The notes under the pieces were generated by a model. It was not told the DNA's origin and did no database searches. It saw only the letters and a list, made by a program, of their open reading frames with translations. A DNA stretch of 64,000 nucleotides from Carposina sasakii (taxonomy: Eukaryota; Arthropoda; Insecta; Lepidoptera; Carposinidae). A program made the position numbers and the translations under genes. The stretch lies in assembly GCA_014607495.2 (NCBI GenBank), contig CP053157.1, positions 8,804,001 through 8,868,000 of the forward strand, given 5' to 3'. Positions 36,701 to 49,508 of the stretch are shown here, in pieces (position 1 is the stretch's first letter; every line of letters begins with the position of its first letter).

Positions 36701-39700
36701 TTCGTGAGGAAGGACCATCCGGCCCGGTTGGGTCTTCAAGATCTTTACCAGGTCGGACGTCCAGCGGCGACTTTGAGCCGCGGCTGATATGGTTATGATT
36801 CGAGACGATCCTGAGCCAAGTACCTGAAAATAAATAGATACACTCTTTATGTTTGCTGCGAAGTGCTAGCAGCTAGATTTGTAGTGGGTAAATTCTCTCT
36901 TTTATGGATTTATATTTGGGTCTATGACAAACTATGACCGAAGGAACACGTCGCAAGAATTCGTGTTTATTATACCCCTAATAAAGTACAATAAAACATA
37001 TATTTTATGTGTAAACATTGAAAAATAACAAGCTGACAATCATTATAAAAATGACAAGACAAGTAGGTAGGTAGTATAAATAAGTATTGAAAACTTACCA
37101 AAATGGTATTGCTCAAAGCGGCTAGCAGGTCAGGCAGTTTAGTGAACCCGTAGTCGGCGACGCGGCACTGGCGACCGAAGTGGTGGTGGAATGACGGAAT
37201 TAGCCTACAAACAAATGCTTTAAGCATGTATACAGGGTTAATTTTAAAACATCAATAACCTCGCAGGACTAGATAGCTAAAATCATAAACAATAACATTT
37301 GTTCTACGTGTTTTACTATAACTCAATACATTAATTAAAAATGATTTTCCAAGCTTTTATTGTACTGTCGTGACATTTGTAAGTCTATGTTCTATTCGTA
37401 GGTATACGAAAAGGTTGACGCCTGCGATCGCGCGCGCTACTCAGTATTATGTAGACTTAAAAACATTCAGAGGTTATATTAAATTGATATTAATTTTTGT
37501 ATGAAAGTAAAATGTGACAAATTATCAAAACTCTTACAACAAATGTTGTTGATTATGATGGTAGCTACGATGGTTATTGATGTTTTAAAATTAACCCTGT
37601 ATATGATATAGTCATTATTTACAATTATTATGTAAGTCTTACATCATAATTAAATGTCATATGTCGTGCTGCTCACATATAATCAATCAAAACAAGTTAC
37701 ATATATTAGTTGCAAGTTAAAAATGCACATGGAAGCTGCTTCTGTCACAAGAAGCATTCATTCTATAAATTAGCAAAACCCACAGGGACAGAAATAATTA
37801 AAATTTTGCGCGGACTGAGTCGTGGGCGTCCGGTAGTAATTTAACAAAATCCTCGATAAATTGATTGGCCGAGCAGACTTAAAGCGTGGTTTATTTGATA
37901 CTTTGATCAGCCCCCGTATTGGCTATCTTTTTTGACAGTTCATAGTAATTGAAACTTAACAACTGAAGTGGCATAATGTCTTTTTTGAAGATTTTTTTGG
38001 CAACAGACACATTCATGTCACTTCCAGTTCAATAAGTTTCAATGAGGAATCATCACTATGAAATGTCTAAAAGATAGCCGATACAGGATCAGTGGGCTGA
38101 GCACAAACCTCTCGAAAGTCACATAGATTTTGTCAGCGAGTCGCTAGCGTTACGCCGCGTGCTTACCCCTCAGGTCGCATGTACTAACTTGCTGAAAGGT
38201 ATGCAGCAGCGTGGCGCGGTCCGCAGCAGATCGATCAGTTCTCGCTCGAACAGCGCCAGCATCGGCTCCAAGGCGGGGGCGGTGCGGGCCCGCTCGCGCT
38301 CCCCGCTCGAACGGGAACTATCGCCTGTTAGAGGCGAGTAGATACGTACAAATGGGTAAAATAGAATAAAAATTTTAAAACCCCCGACCCAAAAGAAAAC
38401 AATAAACTAACAAAAAGTTTTAAAAAATTATGTTATGATCTATTTATATTATTTCAGTCATCATCATTATCGTTAGGTATAGATAAAGCGATCCCCCGAT
38501 AAGACAACGATTAAATCACCCCTCTTTTTGCGTCGGGGATTAAAAAATGGGCAAAGTAGAAAAATGTGCAAAATAGTAAATAGTATATTGCTCTTTAGGT
38601 ATTTGATTAGTTTTTGGATGAGGAACTTCTCACAAATAACTTACAATGCAACTGCATCAAATTATTAAACACAAAAAAATGGCAATTGGATCTGAAATCT
38701 TATAATGACTTTAAAAAGTGCAATTCAGCGAGCACTGCAAAACTTTCCTCTCCGCAGTCATTATAAAAAGCTAAGGCTTAATTTAATAATTTTGCAGCTT
38801 AATTTTATTTTTCTCCTCTATGTTTCCCTCTGATCCTTATGTCAAAACAATGGTTTAGTTTTTAATACAATGTAAGACAATTTTTTATTTATATATCGCT
38901 TCTGGAATAAGGGCATCAACAACTCCAGCGATACTTACTCAAGTACAGGGCAGGAGGCGTGGCGCTGCGCGGCTTGGTCACCAGATGTCGCGACGGGGAG
39001 TCTCGCACGTCGAGCCCGGGTGCGCTGCGCAGTAACAACTCCAGCGCCACCCCGCGCTGCGGCTCCGGCACCAGCGGCGGGAACATCGACTCGTAGCATT
39101 CTACGAAGCTGTTGATAAGGGAAGGTTTGCTCAGAATAGAATCGTCTCGTTGTCTTCAGCCTATTGCAGTCCCCCGCACGACGTAGGCCTTCCCCCAGGA
39201 CACGCCACAAGGCTACATATGTCATAGGTGGTTTTTTGACCACGCTGGGCAGGCGGCTTGGTGACCGCTGATTTGCTACTATTTTATGCCCGCGATTCCG
39301 TCCCCGTGGAGTGCAGAAAAAGTAATGTCGAAATTAGCCGAGATGAAAAGTAGCCATGTCCGTCCTCAGACCCTATCTCTGTGCTAAATTTCATTAAATC
39401 GGTTCACTAGTAGTGAAAGCCAGACACACCGACAGACAGATAGATAGACAGGCGGAGTTACTTTCGCATTTAAAATATTTTAAGGAAGTAAGGATTATTT
39501 AATTTATATATTAACTTCATTACTATAAATAATAGGTACCTTTAGGTAAGTATGTCTGTAAAAGACCTTCATTATAACCACAAAATAAAAACTCACCTAA
39601 GCAACGGCAAAATTCCGCCATGGCTCTCCAAAAGCACCTGCGTATTCTTCGCCAACGAGGCAATCTCCATAAACACCGGCTGCAAGATCCGACTTCCATC

Positions 39701-42700
39701 CTCATGCCCGGTATTAATGCCGGCATGGACATGACACTTCCACGGAGCCTCTTCCATTTCCTCATTGGACACCGGCGTCAAATCCACTAGCTGCACCATA
39801 CGGCCAAAACCTTCGTTGATGACCACCGTGTCCTTAACCTTAGCTATATCCGACGTAGTTAGCGCACAACAATGGCGGCTGGCATACGCATCCCGTAAAC
39901 GCAAAAGCGGTAGCGTATGGCTGTTGTGATCTAGAAGGATGGCTCTTAGCCTTGCGCGTAGAACGTCTAGATTCGGCGCAGGGGATGGCCTGCCTAAAGA
40001 CAGTTCTAGGCGTCGGCCCGACCATTGGTTTTCCAGGCGCCGTTTGTGGACCCTGGCTATGGCGAGCCTGGCGTCCCATTCGGATCGGAGTACCACAGAG
40101 GCTAGTGGACCTTCCCCGGCCACCCATACTGAGACTCGCACCACTGGCACGTACTGGTTGAATAGTTGAGTCAGCATGTCCTGGGTGAGAAAAGTTTATA
40201 TTGGAAAGTGTGCAGAATAAGTATTCAAGATTTACCTAATAAAAGCTATAATGTTTGTTTAGGAATACACACAAAGGACTGGCAAAAAATGCTAAAGTAT
40301 AATTTTATATTCCGCGCTCGCTGTGCTCGCTGCAGCCGGCTCGCTCTGTCGCGGCGGTGCCGTCTCGCTCTACCTGCAGCACTGCGGGCTCGTAGGGCGG
40401 CAGGTTGGCCACGGTGAGCTCGGCGGCGGGCTCGTCGTCGCGCTCGCTGTGCTCGCTGTAGCTCGAGTTCCACGGCGACGCGGCTCGGCTCTGGCTCGGC
40501 TCGCGGCGCTCGGGCTCGCTGTTGCTCGACGAACAGCCCGAGCGGTCCAGGCTTACAGAGCCTGTGGGAATGGAACACACACGTCAAAGGCGTTGAAGAA
40601 AATAAACACATTCCTGTGTTCTGAATTCAAATCCAGCATTCTCCAGACAAGTTATCTCAATCTCATCTTAGCCTGTGGTTAACTTAAACAAAAATTAACT
40701 ACTGATCATTGTGAATTATTTAAAGACTAACCCTGCTACCAATAAACTGCGCGTAAAGTTACAACCTCGGTATATTTAATTTTTGACAGCAAAATACTCG
40801 TATATAGAATATCTGTCAAATTAAAGTGTAAATAGCTTGAAACTAGTTTAAAGTTTTTTATTAGTAAGGCCCCGAAAGTTTACTTGTCTAACTATTATAT
40901 TCTATATGACACAATTTTTTTTTTTTGCAAGACATCGAAACATAGTAAAACAAACATGACGTTCAAACTGTCATCAACTTTCTTTTTTTTTTTTAGAAAT
41001 TATACACTGATGATAGCCTGAAGGGCTTTGTCATCTTCACCGGGCTACTTGGCGTGGTATAAAACCTACGCGACCAGTGCACCCCAGATACGGCTGGGGC
41101 TTAGTCGCTTGGGGGGCTAAACAAAGGTTTGTATGACTATTTGTAGGATAGCTGGTAGGGTCGGTGCCCAGCAGCGTCCTACTTTCGACTCTACCTACCA
41201 AGGGTTCCTGGAAAACCCACCGCTAAAGAACCCTCGAAACAACTGCGGTGGAGCTGTCATCAACTGACCGTGAGTGCCCCTAATCCTCCTCGGTTTGGGC
41301 AAGTCGGGCGTGGGCAGGTGCTGCAGCGCCATGGCCCACTCCTGCGCCGCCGACGCCACCGGCTTCACCGGCTCGCGGGGCGGGGGGGTCTAGAAATACA
41401 CCGTCGATATCGTAACACCGGTAAGGTACTTATTCTGAGATAGCAACAAAATAGTAATGAGATGCCGTATGGTATCAGCAAAGTAGAATAACACAACTGC
41501 ATCTGCCCGTAGGAATCGTAAGAGGCAATTAAAAGGGTTTCCAGGAGGTGGGCAGCAGCGCCTCCCGTGTTGACAACATAGTTCTAAAATCACACTGCGG
41601 TCACCAAACCGCCTGTGCAGCGTGGTGACTATGGGCAAAACCTTGAGGGAGGCCTACGCCCAGCACTGGACTGCAATAAGCTGATGTGAAGTGAATAAGT
41701 GAATATTATGTCTTTGTTAGGTATTGACTTTAAATAGTTGGGGCCAATGTAGGCCAACATAGGCTACAAATAGGTACTATCCATCAGTTCATAGGTCAAC
41801 TGGTCAGTTAGTGCCAACGTAGGCCGCATATACCAAGTAAGCCAATATACCTTCACTTCCTTGTTGGTAGAGAACGCGGGTGCGGTGCTATATCCCTCAT
41901 CGCTGGAATACGCCGGCTGGAAGCTCACTCGGGCGTAGCGAGTGCTAATCTTCATGCCGAACACATCTTCACCGTCCATACGTTTTAGTGCCCTGATGTA
42001 ACATTATTATAACATTGTAAAACAAAAAAAGTATGTAATGGTTCGCGTACATAACATGGTATCAAACACAGGTGTAATCCTAAACCGGGGAAGCCAGGGA
42101 TTCCTGGATCCACAGCCTCGCTTAGCATAGAGGGTCCAAAAGTAAAAGATTAGTGACAAGTTGGAAGTTTATCGCCTGAGGATACCAAGAAATTTAATTA
42201 CACTAGCGGCCGCCCACGACTTCGTCCGCGTGAAAGGGCATTACACCTGCGCGAAGCCGAGGCGGCTTGCTATACATATAGTCTTCCTCGATAAATGGGC
42301 TATCTAACACTGAAAGATTTTTATAAATCGGACCAGTAGTTCCTGAGATTAGCGCGTTCAAGCAAACAAACAAACTAACAAATAGCTTTATAATTATAAT
42401 TAGTATTATAATTATAATTAGTATACCTAGATGTGGTTGTATGTAATTTCTAATCTCGTCAGATCTTGATTCGAGATTACTTAGGTACTTAGGTACAAGG
42501 TTGCAGGTGTACATCTAGTCGGCTGCCGGACACATACATACATAACACACACGTTCCTGAAATTTTGCTTGAAGTACCTACGGCTTCTACATCTACCGTT
42601 CTACCAATGATTATGTACCTTAAGCACTGTCTATTATAGTAACTTTAACAGGTATCTATGTGTATAAGTAAATAGATAAGTAGAACTAAAGCCACATGAC

Positions 42701-45700
42701 ATTGTTTTGTTGCTAATATGTATACATTAACCAGTAAACACGTACACCCTTACGCTTGTACGAAACGCAAGTACCTACCAAAACATAACCTAAATGATAA
42801 AGCAAATTATAAAAACAAGTCATAGATAACATAATCACCTAAAAATATACCACTATACTATACCCCAACCCTCCTGGCACACGCAGACATAGAACATTAT
42901 ATCACAGCGCGTGCCAGGAGCGTTGGCGTTTAGTATAGTATTATTCTCATGTTATTGTATTCGTTCGTATCTAGCGTAAATAATTATTATGCCAGAAGCC
43001 GTTTAAATAGTTTTGAGATAACACGATATGCACTAAAAATCGCGTTAAAACTAATTTAGATTCGTTTTTATTTGAACATCGGACAAGTAAACGTATCCAC
43101 AGTTATAAAAAATCGAATGATGATCATGACGTCTTGATGTACCTACTCGTATTTTAACATTGTACCTATTGTACAGCAACTTGTTTGATAATTTCTTAAA
43201 CGAACATGGCTGTGGAATCTCCTTTATAATCCTGCAGTTTCAGCTACTTTATTTCGGTAATAAAACCGTGTGTACATGTATCTTTTGTTACATTTAATGA
43301 CATCCCTCAGTTTCCCTGCCATTCAAATTACAAATCGGAAAGATATAACAAAAGAAACATAACTGTCGTAATCGTGACGATCCGTAGACTAACAAACAAT
43401 CATGTCTACGGAAAAGCCGTAGGATTTTGCGTACAGTAGACGCCAGCAACTATGTCCTCGTCTATGCAATTTCACTGCGTAGGAAGTAAAAACCTGCCGC
43501 TCCGCAAACCCGCGCGATTGGGCGGTACGTTATTTAGCCGTCTTATTGCACAGTAAAATTTGACGAGAAAAAATAAATTATAACATTGTAAACAAAAACA
43601 TTTAGTTTTATAATTGCAAAAGGTTCGGTACCTACGCATAAAAACTTTGTCCCTAGGAAAACGGTAGTTCCTAGCCGTGACAAATCGATCAGCTGATTGG
43701 CACAGCTGATGTCGCCGGACTATCGAAATGCACGTAAAAACTAAGGACATCGCTCATATAGTAAAAAAGTAAACCATGAAGTAAACGAAAATGTTCAGGT
43801 AAAATGTCCTCAGAACACGAAATACTTATTTTTAATTCGAAAATCACCCAGGATAAGAATTTGTCAGGGGACAAAATGTGAACGACACAATAAAGTGCTA
43901 GTTATAATATATAACACATGAGAATCATATCTATTGATTTCCTGTACAGACTGTACACGTCAGCAATACGGAAATCCGGTTCTAGAGCAGAACTATAGAA
44001 CTTCATGTTCTATACCAAAGAAAAAAATAGTTTTGCTTAATCTGGGACCAATTTAAGTACCGAACTTTTTCAGTTTAGACTAGGATAGATTTATTTAAAA
44101 AAGCTAATTATTGCGCCATAATAAAATTGATGTATCATCCATTAATGACACATAAAAACTTATAATTATTAATCATTTTCGTAAGTTCCAACTACGATCG
44201 ATATAAAAATTGTAATGATTTGGAGTTTGAAAGTACTTAAAAATCTGACGTAAGAAAAACCGTTAGACAACGGATACAATTTCAAAAACCGAATTTTCAT
44301 AAACTATCGTCTGCAATACAAAAAGAATTTCACATTAACGTGTTTTAAAGTTTAAAGACAACGAATAGTGCAATAAAAAGCTACTGTATTCGGGTCATCA
44401 GATACGGACATTTAGATCTATGTAAGGAGGTCGCACAAGTACGGCAATTTCGCGCTAGAAAGTAAATTCGCAAATTGACCGTGTCTAACCGAAAGAAATT
44501 TACGCATTTACAAAAATTACTAGACATTTCTCACTACAACATTGACGAAAGCAAACTCACCCTGTTAACATCATTTCAATATCACCTTATCACAGCCAAC
44601 TGCATTAATGTTACGACTATAAATAATTTAATAAATAATTTAAAAAAGCTATAGTTAATAAATACTTTAAAAAAGCTATAGTTAATAAATTATGTAGTGT
44701 ATAGATATAAATTTTGTAGTGTCCTCCCTGTGTCTCGTAGTGCAATGACCGTTCCAAACCGATAGACGGGCTGTCTGGCCTAAAAAACTATATTTCGCGG
44801 GTAGTTCGACATAAAAAATTCGCTAGACGGAAAAATGTTACATATACCCCCCAATAATATGGTAAGTCGATTCGAAACGTACATTGGACGAAAGTTAAAG
44901 ACCGGTTAATGACCTATGCTATGGCCATTTAATTCGACGACCACACCTATACATACGTACTTTACTGCAAAATGTATGTTTGCTTGCTATGCCTAGGTAT
45001 ATAAGAGCATGTAACATCATTTTTAATGTTACAAAAATGCTAAATTAATGATGTTTTCGACTCTTATAAGAAGTAAATTGGAGTTGGATGTTTAACAGGT
45101 AAATAATGATTGGACGCAACTTGCATTAGATCTGCGTTGAGTGTGAATATTGTTCAATGTCATACTATAAAATTGCGAATACAGTTTCAAACTTAAACTA
45201 AATTACTATAATAGCAAATATTAGTAGTTTACCGGCAGGACTAGAATGACCAATCGTTCCAATTCTTCGCCAAACCAATCGCAAAACATATTACATTATC
45301 AAAAACAACTCTTTGTCACAAATTCAATTCCATAATACATCTTACTTATTCAATATCTTAGCCATCCGCTGAGAAGTACTTAGGTGAAATCGGGTCATGT
45401 AAACCATGCCTACAGAAACGAACAGCTGATTTTTGAATCAACTAAATCTACAACTACCTTCAACATAAAATGTTTTGGATCAGCTGATAGATTCGCTATT
45501 AAATAAATAACCCACTTGCACTAACTGATTAAATCTAGGATACTTATTATCCCCGCTTTGATTTCTGGCCAAAATATTAGAAATTATTCAAAAAGTTCAT
45601 TACATTTTTTCAAAACCATTTTGGTAAAAACATCGTTACGTTGCAGGTTACATACCTAAAGTCAAATCTTAAATCGGACGTGACTGCGACGATCCCAAAA

Positions 45701-48700
45701 ATAGTGGTATGTAGGTATAATTACAGATAGACCACGATGAACAATATCGCTACATAATTGTACAAACAAAATATACAATTACATATTCATAGCATCCAAC
45801 AATAATGTGTGTGTAGAAATAATTTATAAGTCTTATTAGATAACACTTGCTGTTAAAGGAACAAGACATACGTGAATAATATTAACCCTATGAATCCTAG
45901 GCTAGGATTAATCACATGGGGCAAGTGGAGCTAAAATATTGTAGACAAACTCACCTTGAGGCATGGTCCTGAGTGGGGAACCTGAGAATAGCTGTGGAGG
46001 CGGTGACCTTCAACACCTTCCCGCCACAGTTGTCCGCCAACCTCCTTAGTCTTCGGGACACCCTTTCCGGCGGTTGGTCTGCAGGGAGGTTCATCACTTC
46101 CATCTCACAACTAGGCTCGTCCTCTTCCGTTTGGCTTATCTAAAAAGTTTTCATGTTTAGAATCGTGCGCGACATCCAAGGAGGATTTGATATCTATACC
46201 TATAATTCAGGATTTTAAAGGACAAATTATGTATGTGTCTTTTTAATCAACTCTATTGATATTCTATAATAGAATTACCGTCGTCCATGACTATCCATTG
46301 TTTTTGATCACTCTAATAAATTGATTGTGAAGTTACAAGTCACAAGTTTATACTTTAATTCATGAGCTTGACACACAATACATTTAGAAAACCATTTGGT
46401 AACATATTTTTTTAAACAATAAGCAACAAGAGTGCTAAATTTAACCAAAGGCGTCATTACAATGTCCATATATTAAATACATACAGCCAACTGCAGCTGC
46501 TACTGAATTTTAATATGAAAAACAGATTTTCCCTAAAAAAAATTACAATATTCTTCACATTATACTCTGAATATCATGATGCAAAGGCGAAAATTAGGTT
46601 TTAAATTGACGTGCAACTTGCACCTTGAAACTGAAAAATAGTTCATTTGCTTTTCACATAAGAATCCTATTATTCTGTGTAATGAATAAAACATATGTAA
46701 TCTAAGTAGTAGGTATGTACTCCCCTATTTGGTGTTAGATAGGGCTAATGTATAGGTTAAGAGAGCGATTGAACAGACAGACACATGAAATATAGACAGG
46801 CGATTGCTACCTATGAAAGATGTATCACAGTAACCATTTTTAATAAACACGTTATATCAGCTGCTGCTGCCTTCTTTCTGCTCGCATCAAGGCACTCTAG
46901 GGCTGTCAAACGCAAGGGTCGCGCTAGTTCAACCTATGGACGCATGTAGAGGGTGGCAAGTCATCCAAACTAGAAAGATGCTAACGTTCTAAGCCTTTTG
47001 AAGTTGTTAGCTGGAGAAAAACAATCAATAGGTAACATCACTGGCTGCTCAAGATTGGTTGTGCGTGGCACATCCTGATTGACGCACGAAAAGAACAAGG
47101 AGTACTAACAAGATATTTAGATAAATTAATGTAAATTATTGAATAAACCATTTTTCAATTTTTAAACAAGAGACTTTTCAATACAGTGAACATGTCATTA
47201 ACCTTGCCTGGCAAGTTTTGTTGTCTTGCTAAACATATAAGTGACAGAAGACACAATGAGAGGAGTAAACATTTTTTTTATATGACAAGTAATAGCAACA
47301 TAAAGTTAACACTACCTTTGGGTTTCGAGGCAGATCAGCAGTCAATTCATTATAGCAATAGTGTGATGAGGCACATGCAATTAAGGCCGTAGATGTATTC
47401 TGTTTATGCACCAATATCACTTCCATATTTTTCCTGTTAACAAAATAGATAATAAGTAGTTAAAAAAATAATCACAATTATAACATTAGCTAGATCAATG
47501 TTTAGTACATTTAAAAGTATTTTACAGGTACCTAAATAGGTTTATTCACTATTATATTGCTCACATTATTATGTTTGCTTCTGCATTGTTAATGTGCTTT
47601 GCAATTATGTAATCAGCCTATAGAGCACCTAGCATACAGTACATACATACATACACAGCTGCTACTTTGAAAAGCTGAAGTTTACATACCTATGTCTAAA
47701 ATCACTGAGATCAGCTGCAAAGTTGATATCACCAGAAATGAGAAGTAAAGCTGCAGGAGCCTGATGAAGCTCACCAAATCGTCTCATGCATTGCCTCAGT
47801 TTCTCATCCGCTGCATTCTTTTGGGTTCCACATACATGGATGAGGCTTACCTATACAAAGGTAAATATTTGGTGTCAATCAGCACCGTAACTTGGTTAGC
47901 AGGTTTTAACGATATGATAAAAATGTAACAAAATAGATAGTATTAAAACATGTAAAACTGCAAGTAAATAATATTTGTAGAGGAAAAACTATTGTTATTA
48001 TGTGTAATATACTTACTTGAGCATCATTCAATTCCTGTAACCTGTTTGCAGCTTCCTTCCTTACATCACAGACAACAATAAAATCAGCTTCTCGTCTTCC
48101 AACAAGGAACTTTGATCGGATTGCCGATACAACATCTATAGCAGAGCAACCTCGGGGCACCTACAAAGAAAATTACTATGATTTTTCGAGATATCCTTTT
48201 CTGAGTGTAAATCTATAAAATAACAAAACTTTCAATATTATTACACTGAACTGGCAAACCACATTCACTTGGTAGATGCTGAGTATTATACACTGTTACT
48301 TATGCAGTATTGCTGTTATATAAAATGCTATAACATGTGCTCATTTTGCTTTATACTTATTAGGTACTTACAAATACATTGGGCATCTTACCTGACAATT
48401 TTCTATATCCCAAAAAATACCAATTGGCACACTGAGTGATCGTTGCTTGTGATGGCGATATCGAGACCTCACACGAGCTCTTTCCACTGGTACAACTTCG
48501 TCATCCTTAACACTACTAGTAACTTCATCTGAAGAGTCATTTTCTACATCTAAAACATTTCATGTGTATATGATATCCCAACTAGTTTCTAATAGTTTAC
48601 ATAACATTGGAAACTTATTGAAAGCAGAGAGCACGTGCAAAAAAGGGATTGTCTTACCTGTAATCCACAACCGAGGGGGCAATGGAATCTTCATGGCTAA

Positions 48701-48793
48701 ACTCGAAATAGTAGTAGTAAAACCTTGAGCTGAATGGCTCCTGCCACCCCTGGTGTTGGTCGTCAAACTTGTGGTGTTTTGTTCTGAACCCAT
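33733..48793 (-). CDS. Marf1: Meiosis regulator and mRNA stability factor 1 (limkain-b1), NYN-RRM-LOTUS protein
   Basis: Seventeen coding exons on the minus strand: 48793-48658, 48549-48392, 48160-48017, 47850-47690, 47433-47316, 46139-45955, 41992-41851, 41389-41269, 40561-40374, 40180-39597, 39108-38939, 38324-38189, 37204-37099, 36823-35797, 35529-35372, 34196-34100, 33770-33733 (3669 nt, 1222 residues). Every junction keeps phase. Domains: NYN/PIN-like nuclease about 86-235 ([28 protein letters not shown], with acidic residues in the expected places); RRM-like about 248-335 ([22 protein letters not shown]); second RRM about 439-520 ([11 protein letters not shown]); then LOTUS/OST-HTH repeats about 525-590, 610-685, 720-800, 800-862, 880-945, 960-1020 and a weaker one to about 1095. 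The family represses transcripts in oocytes. ATG 48793 has a good AAAAAATGG context. Exons 8-14 are far more GC-rich than the introns. The last exon is only 38 nt and is the least certain. Confidence 0.93.
33855..33955 (+). mobile_element. Retroposon fragment in the last Marf1 intron
   Basis: TTTCAGCCATGTGATGTCCA ... CGATCATGACCGGT is a well-spread lepidopteran repeat fragment. It lies between exons 16 and 17. Confidence 0.5.
33968..34100 (-). repeat. 30-bp tandem repeat spanning the 5' splice site of Marf1 exon 16
   Basis: Period exactly 30 bp: ACG of the repeated (C/T)ACGTTTATCTA falls at 33978, 34008, 34038, 34068 and 34098. On the minus strand each unit carries a donor-like CGTGAG and an acceptor-like TTTRTAG. 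The first unit supplies the real donor AAAC|GTAAGT at 34100/34099. Confidence 0.9.
34468..35210. mobile_element. Dispersed element with GGGTCGGGGG / GCGTCGGGGG ends (Marf1 intron 15)
   Basis: Begins TTTTTTTGGGTCGGGGGTTT and ends CGTTTTTGCGTCGGGGGTTA. The body carries ACCTAACAAACGACCTGATG and a (GA)n run (35143-35160). Shorter relatives: 38374-38548 and 7750-7860. The family is common in Lepidoptera; class undecided (Helitron-like or non-LTR). Confidence 0.6.
38374..38548. mobile_element. Shorter GTCGGGGG-ended element (Marf1 intron 12)
   Basis: AAAACCCCCGACCCAAAAGA at the left and TTTTTGCGTCGGGGATTAAA at the right, with CGATCCCCCGATAAGAC between. Confidence 0.55.
39152..39264 (-). mobile_element. 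Retroposon tail in Marf1 intron 10
   Basis: CAGCCTATTGCAGTCCCCCG ... CACGCTGGGCAGGCGGCTTG. It starts only 44 bp from the acceptor side of the 38939-39108 exon. Confidence 0.75.
39285..39480 (+). mobile_element. Dispersed repeat copy in Marf1 intron 10
   Basis: CCCGCGATTCCGTCCCCGTG head and ATCGGTTCACTAGTAGTGAA body, the same family as 6551. Intronic. Confidence 0.6.
41000..41262. mobile_element. Probable retroelement fragment in Marf1 intron 8
   Basis: A GC-richer block after a T-run (GGCTTAGTCGCTTGGGGGGC, GGTGCCCAGCAGCGTCCTAC) unlike its surroundings. No intact frame. It reaches to within about 10 bp of the exon that ends at 41269 (donor side). Confidence 0.4.
41480..41683 (+). mobile_element. 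Retroposon tail in Marf1 intron 7
   Basis: Same family as 1553-1802, ending GGACTGCAATAAGCTGATGT. Confidence 0.75.
42200..42390 (+). mobile_element. Dispersed repeat copy in Marf1 intron 6
   Basis: Begins CACTAGCGGCCGCCCACGAC and contains CCAGTAGTTCCTGAGATTAG. Same family. Confidence 0.6.
42391..45954. other. Large intron 6 of Marf1
   Basis: Unique-looking AT-rich DNA holding the hairpin at 42856-42940 and a 29-bp direct repeat (AAAAAAGCTATAGTTAATAA) near 44641-44690. No coding exons recognised. Confidence 0.5.
42856..42940. repeat. Short hairpin in Marf1 intron 6
   Basis: TACTATAC (42856-42863) pairs with GTATAGTA (42933-42940), CCAAC with GTTGG, and CTCCTGGCAC (42871-42880) with GTGCCAGGAG (42911-42920); the loop is about 22 nt. 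The size and shape suit a pre-miRNA-like hairpin or a tiny MITE. Nothing else supports either. Confidence 0.6.
46140..47315. other. Intron 5 of Marf1
   Basis: AT-rich; the frame at 47186-47392 is a shadow of exon 5. Nothing else recognised. Confidence 0.5.
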
Positions 48794-48869
48794 TTTTTTC
48801 ACTAACTAAACCAGTTTTACTAAAATAGCTTTTGTTCGTGTCAAAACATATGTTCCAAAAAAACAAAGA

Positions 48870-49508
48870 CGACGAATACTAAAATATTTAGGTCAGAATG
48901 CGTTAACATGCATTAAAATATGTAAGTCACTTTATTCATAACTAAATATAAATGCTTAAATCTGGTAAGATTTGCGTCTAGAGCAAATTAATATTTACAA
49001 AATTGAAAAAAATCAACAACGTCGATCACTACGCCATTTCAATTAATACAGATTATAAATATTTATTTTCTCTTCGCTTGGTGCAAGCTGAAGTATTTCC
49101 ACATATATACAAATAATCCACCTACTTTGCAATCTGAAAATTTAAACAGGAAAGGAAAGATGAATTAAACCTTCATCAGCCCATTCAGTCAGTTGGGGCT
49201 ACTAAGTTTTTATTTTTTTCTTCATAAATCATACTGTTTCAATTCAAGATGATATTTATAAATAATATTCTAATCAATTCTACGTTGTTCAACGTAGTTT
49301 GCTTTTTATGATAGGTACTCGCGTAAAAAAATACTAAATTTATATGCACAATTTTATATGCTTTAAGTCATAATTTGACGTCGAAATTATAAATAAACAG
49401 TCAAACAAGGTTACTGTTAGCTGGTAGAGGATATTTTCATAGATAAAACTGTCTCAATTATGGTATTATCTTTTGAATCGGAAACCCTAACTACCATAGA
49501 CCTTTTTT
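48870..49508. promoter_or_regulatory. Shared upstream region of divergent Marf1 and Rpn5
   Basis: The head-to-head spacer (48793 to 50448) is about 1.65 kb, of which 49509-50176 is retroposon. The native part here is AT-rich without an obvious TATA box or CpG island. Confidence 0.4.

Noticed and set aside
38159..38188. Use of the GTAAGC at the end of the 38159-38324 open block as the donor of Marf1 exon 12
   Set aside because: It would leave an in-frame TGA; the upstream GTTAGT at 38188 restores the [18 protein letters not shown] sequence across the junction.
38935..39243. 102-codon minus-strand frame reading through exon 11
   Set aside because: Out of phase with neighbouring exons; the [12 protein letters not shown] frame joins both sides in phase and fits a LOTUS domain.
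40323..40682. 119-codon plus-strand open frame
   Set aside because: Antisense shadow of the GC-rich Marf1 exon 9.
48794..48802. GTG at 48802 as the Marf1 start
   Set aside because: A eukaryotic gene is expected to start at ATG; 48793 has a good context.
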